Below, piece after piece: positions 1-10,510 of a stretch of 64,000 bases of DNA. This DNA is from Leptasterias polaris. Lineage: Eukaryota > Echinodermata > Asteroidea > Forcipulatida > Asteriidae. The stretch covers positions 2,529,001-2,593,000 of the forward strand of contig JAZGTN010000064.1 of NCBI GenBank assembly GCA_037783415.1, read 5' to 3'. The translations under genes and the position numbers were made by a program. Within the stretch, counting starts at the first letter, position 1. Each line of letters begins with the position of its first letter. The notes under the pieces were generated by a model. The model was not told the origin of the DNA. It saw only the letters and a program-made list of their open reading frames with translations, and did no database searches.

Positions 1-17
1 GGTTTGTTTGGCATTAG

Positions 18-182
18 GTAATTGAGCTGATAGCCAAGGAGGACATTGCACTGAGCACCAAGCATGTCGCTGACATCATGGACCTCGTCTCTAAGGAGGA
101 GGTACTTCACGAACTGGAGGAGGCAGTGGAGCGAGAAGAGCAAACCGCCACGGAAACAACCGCCGATGAGAAGAAGATCTAA
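18..182 (+). CDS. LETM1: LETM1, last coding exon (partial gene)
   Basis: The exon opens after an AG acceptor at 16-17 and runs in frame for 54 codons to a TAA at 180-182. It begins VIELIAKEDIALSTKHVADI and ends in a charged Glu/Thr/Lys-rich tail. That matches the C-terminal end of LETM1, just after its last EF-hand, where the vertebrate protein has a VIELVxKEDVxIS-type segment and then a Lys/Glu-rich tail. LETM1 sits in the mitochondrial inner membrane and carries out K+/H+ or Ca2+/H+ exchange, which controls matrix volume and cristae. Here the terminal tail is shorter and richer in Thr and Ala than in vertebrates. The rest of the gene lies upstream of the window. The gene converges on GRPEL1. 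The call rests on one short exon, so the family is fairly sure and the paralogue (LETM1 or LETM2) less so. Confidence 0.82.
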   Translation, partial: VIELIAKEDIALSTKHVADIMDLVSKEEVLHELEEAVEREEQTATETTADEKKI

Positions 183-529
183 GAGGTCACAGGTCATGTG
201 ACGGGTCAAGAGAGCAGGAGCAGCCCGGTTTGCCTCATTGCAGTATGTGTCAACATCCTGTCATGCAGGTGGGAAGATACACAGAGTATGAATATCATTT
301 CACCTGGGATTGGTTAGTTGTGCATACGTTATGCAAATTCTGTACTTTGTATGCGCATATTTTTCTAAGCAAATATGCATGAATGGATAACTTTATAGAT
401 TACTGATGCTGGGGCAGGTGTTATGAAACGGAATCCGTAGGTTCCTGAGTGTTGGTAAACCTCTGCAAGTCAATAGGGGACCATTATGTAGTAGACTGGT
501 CCCCGACAGAAAACTGGTCTTACAAACCA
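183..529 (+). other. LETM1 3' UTR and downstream flank
   Basis: Sequence directly after the LETM1 stop codon. It has no coding potential that I can support. The 3' UTR must start here, but I could not fix a poly(A) site: no AATAAA stands out from the AT-rich background. Confidence 0.4.
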
Positions 530-725
530 GGTTAGGTTGGTTCTTTCCTCGCCGTCCACCTCCAGGACCCCGGTTGTTTTACGCCAGGGGCACTATATGG
601 ATCGGATTTCAGTCCGTACCTAATGGCATGGATTGTTCCTAGATTAATTCTCCCACCTATAAAACTAAAACTTAATGGGATAACAATTTTCTGAGAATCC
701 TTGGCTTCACAACCAGAATTAACAG
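530..725 (+). repeat. tRNA-derived SINE-like repeat, family C, copy 1
   Basis: Shares with 6990-7190 the run from 'cgcc.tccacctc..ggaccccggtt' through a 'ccaggggcacta' segment to a tail ending 'ccttggcttcacaacc'. The GGTT..-type B-box region and promoter-like head suggest a tRNA-derived SINE. This copy has diverged in the B-box. Confidence 0.55.
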
Positions 726-1756
726 ATGAAATGGAAATGAAATGAATTAATAAGTGAAATAACGGTTTCATTGGATAGACATGTACATGCAATGATGCAT
801 AGCTACCAGACTGGTAGTTATACTACTCCTTACATGAGTGGGATGTACGGTACACACAGTATTATGGCATGCAAGGTCAAAGGTACAGCTGGCAGGTAAA
901 CGCCAGGTTTTAGAGGCTGGTCTCTGGCGATATTCACAAGGTGTGTGGGCTATTTTTGTATTTGCCCTTTCTGCACAGTGTCGACACAGATCTGCTTATT
1001 GAGAGTGTTGCGACAACTTGCAATTAGAAGCCATTGTGTGTATAAAAAATACTGCATGGGTGACAGACTAGTCTGTTGATTGGGTTGTGTTGTAATTGGA
1101 CCGAAAATGGTGTCCAGCAACGACATGACCAAAGAAAACTGGCCCTTCTATGCTGCAACTCTTTCAATGCACAGCTCTGCGCTGACAGAGCAAGTATTGC
1201 CCTCAGTAGCTTTATGATGGATCTAGGAAATGATGTGATTTTAATATTGTATACTTGAATTATCCACATGGGTGTGGATTTGCAAATATTCAGGCATGGG
1301 TGTGTTTTAAAAAGAAATTCAGACAATGGCAATTAAAAAAGCTTGCAGATGATTTTCCAAAAATTGAAATCTGACTGATTTGAATGAATTGTTTTTCTAT
1401 GAATAGAAAGGAATTTTCAGAGATAAATATTCTTCAAAATGTTTTAAACTTGATATTTATAAAAGTCTTTATAGAACAGTTTTTTTTTTTATCGTTCAAA
1501 GCAAATCAAAGCTATTATCAGAACAAGATGCAGCATGTTCTTGTATCCATGCTTTGTCAATATATTTTATTCCAAGGTGTTATTTTAGTGTAAATTTTGT
1601 TCAGAAAATTAACGATTGCAAAAAGGTATGACCTCCTGACCTCTGGGGCCACTGTGTTACTCGAAATAAACTCTTTAGTACAAATTGATGTGATTTGTAG
1701 ATTCAGGCTGCAAAGTTCAGAGAATCGACCCAAGAAGTGGCCTTCAAGAAAGAGCA
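726..1756. other. Intergenic, no recognised gene
   Basis: AT-rich sequence with only short open frames that lack family resemblance or splice context. I see no conserved coding segment on either strand. Confidence 0.4.
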
Positions 1757-2808
1757 GGGCCCAATTTCATGGCTCTGCTTACCAGCAAAGTCTACGCTTG
1801 CGATCACCATTCTTCACTTACAGGCAAAGTCTACCTGTGTAAGCGAATCATGCCTAGTAAGGCACCTTATCAAAACTATTCCGGGGTAGGTTCCGGGACA
1901 ACTTCACCCGGGGTCGTTTTTCATCCAGCTTCAAATTGTTTTGCTTTCAAACTCACTGCGGGATTGTTCCAGGACAGTTAACTGACTGCTGAGCTGTATG
2001 TTTACATTCTTTAAGATTAGAGCGCAAGCACTTAGAACGTTATCTACTGGTTATCTACTGGAAGCCAGGTTTGTGGTTACCACCGAGCAAGGTCAAATGT
2101 TTGTGGTTTTCTCGACAAGATCAAGCCAACACTGGAGTATTAACTGGGGACTGCAATATTTTAAAGAAAATATAGACATGTTTTATGCAGTTATCATTCG
2201 GCAGTTGGTGAATGTTGAAAACCTGTGCTTTGTCTGGTCTTTGCCAATAGGTTATTCCAAACCTTCACCGCAGGTATTATTTGTGCCATGATGTAGAATT
2301 GCATTAACATGCCTACTCAAACAATTACTGCAGCAATCAGGATGGGATTGATATTCACAATAAGGGATCAATTGTATGTCAGTTGTATTACAATATTAAA
2401 CACCATCCTTCCATTCCAAAATTAACAGCACAAATGTTTTATGGCCTCCCCACAAACAAGTCACCATTGATTAGATTTCAAGCTCTTTGTTGATAGAATA
2501 CCCGCAAGTGTTGTGAGATCTTATCACTGGCCAAACCGCAGAGCACAGCAGGGGAGTATTAACAAACTTGGGACAGTGTGGTGTGGGACCGGGATGAAGT
2601 CGACCGGGAAAGAAACTAAACAACAATTCATCCCGACAAGAAAACCCCGACCGGGACAGATTTCCCGGAAAATACCCCGGAATAGTTTTGATAAGGTGCC
2701 CAACATGAAGTACACACGCGTACTAGAAAAAAATTCCTTGCTAACTTGGCTTGGCGTAAGCATGGAATTTCTTCTTTGCTTACAGTAAGCAGAGCCATGA
2801 AATGGGTC
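1757..2808. mobile_element. Inverted-repeat (MITE-like) element with long imperfect arms
   Basis: The left arm starts ggcccaatttcatggctctg at 1757. The right arm is its reverse complement, ending near 2808 (tttcatggctctgcttac on the minus strand). Inner parts of the arms also match: 'aaggcaccttatcaaaac' and 'tattccgggg' occur near 1860-1885 and, inverted, near 2670-2705. The arms span roughly 150-200 bp and the interior has no transposase-like ORF. It belongs to the same broad 'gggcccaatttcat' family as 54135-54418. Confidence 0.6.
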
Positions 2809-3082
2809 TAAATTCAAATGTGACTAATTTGATTTTTAGATTGTGAGATGTACGTACGTCAACAGTTATACTTGTGATCAATCATTCATTAGGATTGGTA
2901 ATGCTGCAAGAGACTGCTGCAAGTGGACTGTAAATATAATGAGAATATTAAAAGTGTAAAATGATGAAATACAATGTAGTAACATTAGGAGTGATTTACA
3001 TGTATTTATAAAAGTTGAACCTATGCTGCTAAGAAGAAACATGAAAGGTGTGTGTTTAATCATGTTTTTGATATCAAATAAT

Positions 3083-3400
3083 AAACCACAAGGGAAACTG
3101 AATAATAAACCACAAGGGAAACTGACTGGGTAAATGTTTAAATGATTTTGGGTTGAACAAAGAAAAATTTACTAGAGCGGGATTTGAACCAACGACCTCC
3201 GGTTTAACGTGCCGGCGCTCTACCAACTGAGCTATCTAGCCCAATGTTGGCGGTCTCCCTATTTTGTCAATATCTTTGTTCGGGGGGTGCCAGTCAGAAG
3301 CCATACAAACGCAAACTGCCGTGTAGCCAGGGATCATACCCAAGTACAACCTGGGAAGCGGCAGCCAGGGGATCACCTTAAGGGGATGCGACTTTTTTTT
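3083..3400 (-). repeat. tRNA-Lys-like SINE, family A, copy 1
   Basis: On the minus strand this shows a tRNA-like core: gatagctcagttggtagagc (A-box side, as in tRNA-Lys) and, about 30 nt later, ggttcaaatcccgctct (B-box). Copies at 9226, 11256 and 34617/35864 share the flanks, including 'ctgactggcaccccccgaac' upstream and 'cagtttcccttgtggttta' downstream. The anticodon arm is degenerate, so this is not a functional tRNA. A run of about 45 bp ('gatatcaaataataaaccac...') occurs on both sides (3069 and 3408). Confidence 0.75.
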
Positions 3401-3595
3401 TTATCAGATATCAAATAATAAACCACAAGGGAAACTGACTGGGTAAATGTTTTCGTAAGAATTAGGTATGTACCATAGAAATAGAGCAAGGAGAATGCTC
3501 ATCTCAATTGTCGCCTCTGTGTACTGTGGGCAAAGTGTACCGATACCGTGTGACATATCTGTATGACAAACTCGCATTCCTAATACTGATAGTCT

Positions 3596-3806
3596 GGGAG
3601 GCTAATCATCCTAACTAGCAGCCGAGAAGCTGAATTGTGAAGGAGGTGGTTACAACGTGTTCGAGCTGCAGGCATGCAAGGGTGACTTTGACAGCCAGCC
3701 ACATCAACCCATACATGAACACAGAGCACGGCCCGAGATAGAAAGTGTTTGATTTTTTTCCGAAGGGAGGAAAACCAAAGGGCCTGGAAAAAACCATCTG
3801 TGGCAT
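3596..3806 (-). repeat. Interspersed repeat, same family as the SINE split at 20333/25020
   Basis: Segments 'gaggctaatcatc', 'gagaagctgaattg', 'ggttacaacgtg', 'cagccagccacatc' and 'gaaagtgtttgattttt' occur in the same order as in the repeat that is interrupted between 20407 and 24791. This uninterrupted copy shows what the pre-insertion site looked like. Confidence 0.6.
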
Positions 3807-3810
3807 AACA

Positions 3811-4216
3811 ATAATACGCAGTTCTTATATAGCGCTTTATACTCCCGATGGGTGTCTCAAAGCGCTCAGTATTTTTCCTACAAGGTATGTGGAGTTACGT
3901 GTTGAAGTATGAGACCTATATTCCTTTGCGTAGCACCATGTATTAGTTTACAAGGTGCTGTGGCGCAATATGCAGCCAATCAAACCAGGAACACCAGGGC
4001 GAACCCCTTCTCTGTACGATAAGTGCACTGGGTTCTTTTACGTGCATTACACAACACATGGGACCTATGGCTTTACGTCCCATCTGAAGGACGAAGCATG
4101 TGGGTAAGTGTCTTGCTTAAGGACACTCACGACTGGGATTCGAACTCACACTCTGCTGATCAGAAACACCAGAGCTTGAGTTCGGTGTTCTTATCCGCTC
4201 AGCCACGACACGCCAT
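3811..4216 (-). repeat. tRNA-Leu-like SINE, family B, near full length
   Basis: Read on the minus strand it has a class II tRNA-like head (gtgtcgtggctgagcggata, then ggttcgaatccc-type B-box with a long variable arm, closest to tRNA-Leu), then 'gagtgtccttaagcaagaca', a body with 'gatgggacgtaaagcc', and a 3' end 'aaagcgctatataagaact'. About 400 bp. Confidence 0.8.
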
Positions 4217-4837
4217 GACGTAACTTTTTTTCAAAAAACCCGGCTGTCAGACAAAAATTTCACCTCTGTTCCTATGGTACGTATTTGTCTGTCAAATTAA
4301 CATACAGACTGATTTTTGGCAAGTAAATATCTTGATTTCTCAGGCAGCTTTTTGGTTACAAAATAATGATAAACTATATTTATGCTATTTTGGTAAGGGG
4401 CCATTATAATCGAGAGGGGGCCCGGGGAGGGGCGAGTGTGGCAGTGTTTAGAAGTGTCACATTACATTATATTATATACCACCAAAGGGTTTACTCTGTT
4501 TGATTTATCAGAGATCTAAAGAGCTGTCTTTCAGGAAAGTTGGGAAAAAACAAATCAACTTTAACTGATTTGTCGGCACTGTACTTATAATACTTGTACG
4601 TGAATTTTTGATTCCGTTTTAAATTGTCTATATTTTGCTCACGGATTTTTGTTTTAAAATAAGAAATTTTAACCACAGCAATACGTATACAAGGAACAAT
4701 TTATATGTAGAGAAATACACGGGTATAGACTCGGCAGTTAATTGGGAACGGTTGATGGAGGTTGAAAGTGTGGTTCAGATAAAGACGGTGAACATTTGAT
4801 AAAATGGGGTCAATTTTGGCTCATCGCACATTTGAAA

Positions 4838-5764
4838 GACACAATCGGCGACTGCAGTCACGTGACTCATGGTGGGTATACGATGTAAACGTACCAAGCA
4901 AGCACTGCGCAGTTTGCATGGAAAAGCATGGCTGCTGCTTCCAAGTGCTTCTGCCGAAAAGTGGGAAGCTGCCGGAGCTTTCCAAGCACACTGTACATCG
5001 CTTGCTTGTGGTGTTTGAAGCTTTGCATGGTGTTGAAAGTAAGAAGTAACTATAACTATAAATGTAAAGGCCGGCGTTTACCGCATTCCTTGTGAATGTG
5101 GTAAAGTATACATCGGAGAAATCGGCCGCAACGTATCAACAAGAATCAAGGAACATCAAGCACACGGCAGACTGGGACACCTGGACAAATCCGCAATCAT
5201 CAAACATTCACAAGAACAAGATCATCTCATCAAATGGAAGCAAGCCAAGCTCATCGCACCTGTCAAGTTCTGGCACCAACGCAGAGTCAGGGAAGCGATC
5301 GAGATCAAGTCACACAACACGGTTCCACAAGACATCGGGTTTTTCATCAATGACATCTGGTCACCTCTACTCAAGCCAGTCCTCCCACCAGCAGCTCACC
5401 ACAACACTGACACACTCCAGCGCACACACATCCAGCCAGCAGCCAACTACCATGCATCACCGGTCAACAACAACTTGGATACTTCCCGCCCAAAAGTGCA
5501 CCCCACTAGCTCTACTTAAGCTGCAACACCACCAGCAGTCCAGCATTCTCCTGAAGACGAGCAGAGTATACTGTTCGAAACGTCGAGACCAAACCGGCTC
5601 TTTTCAGAGCCAACACTCCTCCCAAAAGAGATTATACACATGGTTGTACCCGCAAGTTCACTACTATTTACATTTATAGTTATAGTTACTTCTATCGCTT
5701 GCTTGGTTCGTTTACATTGTATTCCTACTGTTAGTCACGCGACTCCAGTCGCCAGTTGTGTCCA
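4838..5764 (+). mobile_element. Penelope-like element fragment bounded by inverted terminal repeats
   Basis: The left end (gacacaatcggcgactgcag, 4839 on) is inverted at the right end (5763 back, gacacaactggcgactggag on the minus strand). Shared arm features include 'gtaaac', 'accaagcaagc' and 'aagtaactataactataaat'. The left arm carries about 130 extra bp before that last motif. Between the arms lies a GIY-YIG coding segment and its 3' tail. Penelope-like elements are known to carry terminal repeats in direct or inverted orientation, so a 5'-truncated element with inverted repeats fits. The alternative is a MITE that captured the fragment. Confidence 0.65.
5061..5519 (+). pseudogene. GIY-YIG endonuclease domain of a Penelope-like retroelement (C-terminal fragment)
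   Basis: An open frame of about 150 codons ends at TAA 5517-5519. Visible motifs, in order: VYRIPCECGKVYIGE (the Cys pair and the YIG core), GR then STRIKEH (catalytic Arg and the EH pair), a SAIIKH segment, and RVREAIEIKSH carrying the metal-binding Glu. That is the layout of the endonuclease that ends Penelope-like reverse transcriptases, which nicks target DNA for target-primed reverse transcription. No reverse transcriptase precedes it, so the element is strongly 5'-truncated. The frame has stayed open, so the insertion may be fairly recent. The family assignment is firm. I do not expect the fragment to be expressed. Confidence 0.8.
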
Positions 5765-5770
5765 TTAGAA

Positions 5771-6989
5771 ATGATAACATGGCAAGTGGTGGCAAATTTG
5801 CCATTTTTTCCTTTGCCATGCCCCACCCCCACTACACACACAGGATGAAGCCGAGTTTTAAGTAGAAAGAATTTTGGTTTTGCATGCAGTTGATGTGCAA
5901 TATCATTACCTTTTGTTTTATAACAAACTTTGCTAGACAAAACAATCTCCACACTACCAGTGACCTGTGTATTTTAACCAATCTTGCCGTCATCGGTAAT
6001 GATACAGTGGAAATTAGATATTCCCTTGCCCCTCCATCAAAACAGGTTTTTCACATCACATTTTACACCCCTCCAAAAAAAAACAACCCAAAAACCTCTT
6101 TGATTCCACTGAACATGGATTGATTGACCCTCCAACTGTTTACATGTACATTTTTACTCTTCTATCTATTGGGTTCTTATGAGGTGAACCTTTTTTACTT
6201 GAGTGTTGTGTACACAAATCTTTGTACCCAGGAATTTTATATCACAGCTGTGGAATTGCCCTTAAATTCTTCTGTTCGTTGGAATTCAATTTGATGTTCA
6301 AAATAGACTTTCGGCAACCTCGTTCCCAGTGGTGTACAATCACACCGCGTCTTTTTTCTTTCTTTCCCATAATGCCTTGCTCGATTGTAACCCCTGGAAG
6401 TGTGTCTTTGAATTATCCAAATATATTGCATATTTTAATTACTGGTTGATCCATTCTGTGTTAGAGACGTACACAGAGCGCACTACCAAAAGAAGCATAA
6501 AGTCATAGGGCAACTGGTCCCCTCTCATTCTTTTTTGAACTTGTGATACGTCTAAGTGTATGCAGTTTAGGGTGAACACGTAAAAACGTGATTCATTTGA
6601 AATGTACTGCATCAAAATACATTTATTTTTAGATGCGCTTTACAAAGTGCCCTACAAGCGGTTGAATGTTTATAACGAGCCTGAGCGCACATCAGTCACT
6701 TTTAAGTGCTTCCCTTCCAGGGGTTAGTGATAAGAGGAATCCATAGGTACACTGCCCTAGGTCACAAGGCTGACTTTATGGACTGATTAACAGTTGCCTG
6801 TGCTGGAATGGTAAATTGTCTTTGCAGGGGAAACATTTGGAAAATGATTTATTGGAAGGGTCATGTTGTGGAATTGTAATTAATTTTTTTCAAGATGCTG
6901 TACAAGGGTATCAATTTAGAGGCTGTCTTGTTACTTCAAAACATAAGAAGTGCCACAAATGAGCGCTAGATAATGCAAATTCGGGCAGT
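5771..6989. other. Intergenic, no recognised gene
   Basis: No supported coding segment, RNA gene or clear repeat. Open frames here are short and low in complexity. Confidence 0.4.
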
Positions 6990-7190
6990 CAGGTTGGTGT
7001 AATGATATCTTGCTTCGCCTTCCACCTCTGGGACCCCGGTTTGAATCCCACCAGGGGCACTATGTGGATTGGGTTTTCAGTCCCTACCTGACTGCGTGGG
7101 TTTTCCCTGCCACATTGTCTTCTCAGCTAGTATAGTGATTAAGTTCGCTTTTCTGAGAGTCCTTGGCTTCACAACCAGAATTATTGAATG
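6990..7190 (+). repeat. tRNA-derived SINE-like repeat, family C, copy 2
   Basis: Better preserved than the 530 copy. It has a tRNA-like head (ttggtgtaatgatatcttgc), a B-box-like ccggtttgaatcccacc, then 'aggggcactatgtggattgg' and a tail with 'agtccttggcttcacaacc'. Confidence 0.6.
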
Positions 7191-7427
7191 AAATGAGAAA
7201 ATATGAGAACAGTGTTTTTGAAATCTGAGGGGGATTTTCCTAAAATGTGTGCTGCTTATTAACAAGTAGGGAATGTGACTTTGATTTATCACTTGTGATG
7301 GCGTCTGTTGAATTGGTTCAATGGCAGTGTTGCTGTAAATAAATTTTACTTATCAACACAATACAGGGTTCTTAGTCGAGGCAACATTGGTTTCCTTGAA
7401 TTGTAAAAAGCACAACCTTTGTTTTAA

Positions 7428-7758
7428 AGGTTATATACAGGATTGGTAGAGCTGACAAAGTAGTTGCAGACGGTGTTCATGTTTTGTGTGATCAACCATA
7501 ATACATGAGGGGAAATTTGGGTTTAATCTGTTGTGTGAGTCGGGAGAAAATAGTGAAAAACCATGCAAACACTTTGTCCTTAATTTCGGTTGTAACAAGC
7601 AAAATCAGCTGTTGCGTTTTGTTAGGTTTCCAGATGCAGTTTTCTCGAATAGGACAATCCAGAGGGAAATACTTCACAGAAAAATAATGTTCTAGTATGA
7701 ATTTCAGAATAACTTAAACAATGATGTTCTTTATCCTTACCTATCCTGTATAATACCT
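7428..7758. mobile_element. TTAA-type MITE, AGGTT/ACCT ends
   Basis: The left end AGGTTATATACAGGATTGG follows a TTAA at 7424-7427. The right end is its inverted match (cctatcctgtataatacct), followed by TTAT, a decayed TTAA. The body shares 'gttcatgttttgtgt', 'atcaacca' and 'gaaaatttg' type blocks with 24390-24743 and 36496. TTAA targets are typical of piggyBac and Kolobok transposons; no transposase is present. Confidence 0.65.
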
Positions 7759-7763
7759 TATTG

Positions 7764-9225
7764 CATCTCTGAACCAGGAGGCACCAGAGATGTTCATGGA
7801 AATACATTGTCCAGATCCCTTTCCAAAGCGTAGAAGCTAAATTTGTGAGCACACAAATTTGCCTCGTTGTGCAAGCAGAGACCGTTTGGCAGCCAAGCTT
7901 TCATGTTGTGTAAAATACTTACAACTGTTGAGCAATATATTTTTAATTTGCATCAGGGTAAAGAATACTTCCTTTGTGTGTTAAGCACTGTATACCCGGT
8001 TCTTTTTCCCTGTGTCCTGTGATAATAAATCTAGAGGCTTACTAATTGGGTGGTCAAGTGGTAAGACACCTGCGAGCAATTTGCCTGTGGATATTTTTCA
8101 CAGGACTAAGGAAGCATCGTGTTTAACACACATTGATGGTAAAACACAAAACAACATATTGTAATTTTTGTTTCACCCTGCATGATAGTGGCCTCGGCAT
8201 TACGAGAAATTCTCAAATCCTGGTTTATGAGGTGTTGAACCCAGTTCTTAGGTCATGTAAAGCATGTTCCTTATTGTGTGTAGATTATAATTGCAGAAAG
8301 GGATGCAAAGCAATGGTGAGAGAGATGTATTTATCTGAAAACAATAAAACCTTGTATTGTTTGTGATATAATGTGAACATGTACTTCCTGAATTAATAAA
8401 AAACTGATGAAGTTTTCATATGGAAATCGGATTGCGTTGAAGGCAATAAGGTGTTAAAATGTATCGCACTGTGCCAAAACCAGACACTTTAAGTCATAAC
8501 TGGGTTTATTGAAAAAAAATGCTGAACAACCCCTTGTGATCTTTTTTATTTTTGCCTGAAAGTTGATAAAAATGTTGGACTTCCGCTTTGTTTTTTTGGT
8601 TAAAACTTTTAAAAAAATGCTGGACTTGCCCCTGGTGATTTTACACATTACAAAAAACGAATATGATTGAAAATAATGCATAATGTAGCATGATCTGCCC
8701 AAAGCAATTTCCTATTTTGTAGTTTGCCAACACAATCAAGTAATTAGAATCAACTCCTACATTGAGCTATGGTGACAGAGACTGACAGCTGTCACTCATT
8801 CAAAGGTAGGGGTCATATATTGGTAAATACTCCAAAAATGAATGGCTGTAAATTGATACTTGGTTAGAAGCACTGAAGCTATTGATAGTGTAAAATATTT
8901 TGAGAAATGATTCCCTGGTAAGTAATATGGTTATTTTATGCATGAATCTTTCTCACATTTCTGAGGTTGACTAAAAATTCAAATATCTGTTGTGTCCGGT
9001 TGGGACCCACTGTCACCTCGCTAAACATGAATGGATTTGAATTTTTTATGAAAATACTAATTTTGTTTCTATTTTCTTAACAAGTAGACACTGTATTCAG
9101 CTGAAACATTCACATGTGACTTTTATTGTATCTTGCTTTATAATTTTGCTTATAAATCCTAAAAATAAACGAGTCTAATTTATTGGGCAAAGTTTGATTG
9201 TGATTCTACTGACCTTCATGATGAA
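7764..9225. other. Intergenic, no recognised gene
   Basis: AT-rich DNA without supported coding sequence. Direct 'tgctggacttgcc..tggtgat'-like repeats near 8520-8640 are short and weak. Confidence 0.35.
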
Positions 9226-9425
9226 GTTGCATCCCCTGGCTGCCCCTTCCCAGTTTTATTGTAAACTTAGGTGTGAACCCTGGCTACATGGTATGTATGG
9301 TTTCTGACTGGCATCCCCCGAACAAAGATATTGACAAAATAAGGAGACCGCCAACATAATGCTAGATAGCTCAGTTGGTAGAGCGCCGGCACGTTAAACC
9401 TGCAAAAGTCTACTTTTCTTTGTTT
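9226..9425 (+). repeat. tRNA-Lys-like SINE, family A, copy 2 (3'-disrupted)
   Basis: Carries 'cccccgaacaaagatattga', the A-box side gctagatagctcagttggta and 'gagcgccggcacgttaaacc'. The B-box region is then replaced by 'tgcaaaagtctac' before the usual 'tttctttgtttaacccc'. Confidence 0.65.
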
Positions 9426-9926
9426 AACCCCAAACATGATTTAGCCGACACCACACAGAGAGGCGTCAACGCGTACGCAGACTTACATTAAAATGCGAGC
9501 TATTGCTTATTGCAGCTTTGTGAAGAGTCTAATTAGGCTAGGGATTTTGACTATCTAAGCCTTAGCACAATGATGTTCTTGTACTGAATGGTAATTTTTT
9601 TCAAATCAAGGCTTAGACTTTGTTCGCCTTTTTGAAGCTGGTACCGAAAGTCTCCATACTGACTTACCGGACCCAAGCCGTGGTTTTGAAAAGGACCTAT
9701 ATTTACATAAAGTAGTTTTTATAACAATTTTTACTATACAGTGTAGTGTTTAACCCTTGAGAGACAATTCATTTCTGTACTATCACCACCATATATACAC
9801 AAACATGGTTTCATTGTTGATTTTATGAAACAATTGTTTTCTTGTAGACGCGTCTGACATAAAATATGTATAAGAACAAATTTGTTAACACAGAAAACAT
9901 TGGAAAATATCAATTCAGGTCATGGT

Positions 9927-10078
9927 CTGGGCTCGATTTCACAAAGAGTTAAGATTGATCGTAACTGCAAATCCATCGCAGTTGCTTAGCAAAGAGTGAT
10001 GTCACAATACAAATCACTATGGTAATACCGACAACTCATCTTAAGATGAATCTTAGTGCTTTGTGAAATCGACCCCAG
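9927..10078. mobile_element. Short palindromic MITE (ctgggctcgatttcac family), copy 1
   Basis: The ends ctgggctcgatttcacaaag and ctttgtgaaatcgaccccag are inverted repeats. An inner 'catcttaagatgaatctta' is also inverted against 'taagattgatcgtaac'. A second copy lies at 13021-13178 in the opposite order. This copy is just downstream of the GRPEL1 stop, so it may lie in its 3' UTR. Confidence 0.65.
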
Positions 10079-10312
10079 ACCTTGCAGTCATTTGCAGCCA
10101 CTATTGGCATTTTGTTGGCATTTTGGTACAAGCCGTTTCTGGTCGGTATGTTCTCTGAAGGGTTGTCAGTGGTTGTCACTTTTCCTGATTGAAAAATGCT
10201 GACAGTCCTTCCAAATCTGCGGTACGTTTCATGATCTGAACTCCTTGGGTCCTCTTGGCTTGATCCACCAACGTCCCAACCCATCCACTGACTGATTACA
10301 AGTCTCCCCCCA

Positions 10313-10510
10313 TCATGATATTTTTACAACTCCGACCAGTGCAGGTCTTAAAGTCCGATTATGGAGTCTGAAGCCGACCTTGGTGACCACAGCAATCTCC
10401 CCAGGGTTCTTCCCTTCGGCAGCAGGAACTTCAAACAAAGCTTCGTGGAAGTTGGGGTCAAATTTCTCTCCAGGGGGGTCGATTCGGTGAAGGTTATGTT
10501 TTTTAAATAC
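10313..10510 (-). CDS. GRPEL1: GRPEL1 exon 4
   Basis: Starts VFKKHNLHRIDPPGEKFDPN after a CAG acceptor and ends with VGVVKIS and TGA at 10315-10313. It encodes residues 170-234, the beta domain that contacts the Hsp70 nucleotide-binding domain. Confidence 0.95.
   Translation of the reverse strand, partial: VFKKHNLHRIDPPGEKFDPNFHEALFEVPAAEGKNPGEIAVVTKVGFRLHNRTLRPALVGVVKIS

Noticed and set aside
3165..3245. A tRNA-Lys gene on the minus strand
   Set aside because: The anticodon arm is malformed and the same unit recurs with the same flanks in at least three other places.
5092..5679. The 195-codon Ser/Thr/His-rich ORF as a mucin-like protein
   Set aside because: It is the wrong frame of the GIY-YIG fragment; the frame through 5076 has the conserved endonuclease motifs.
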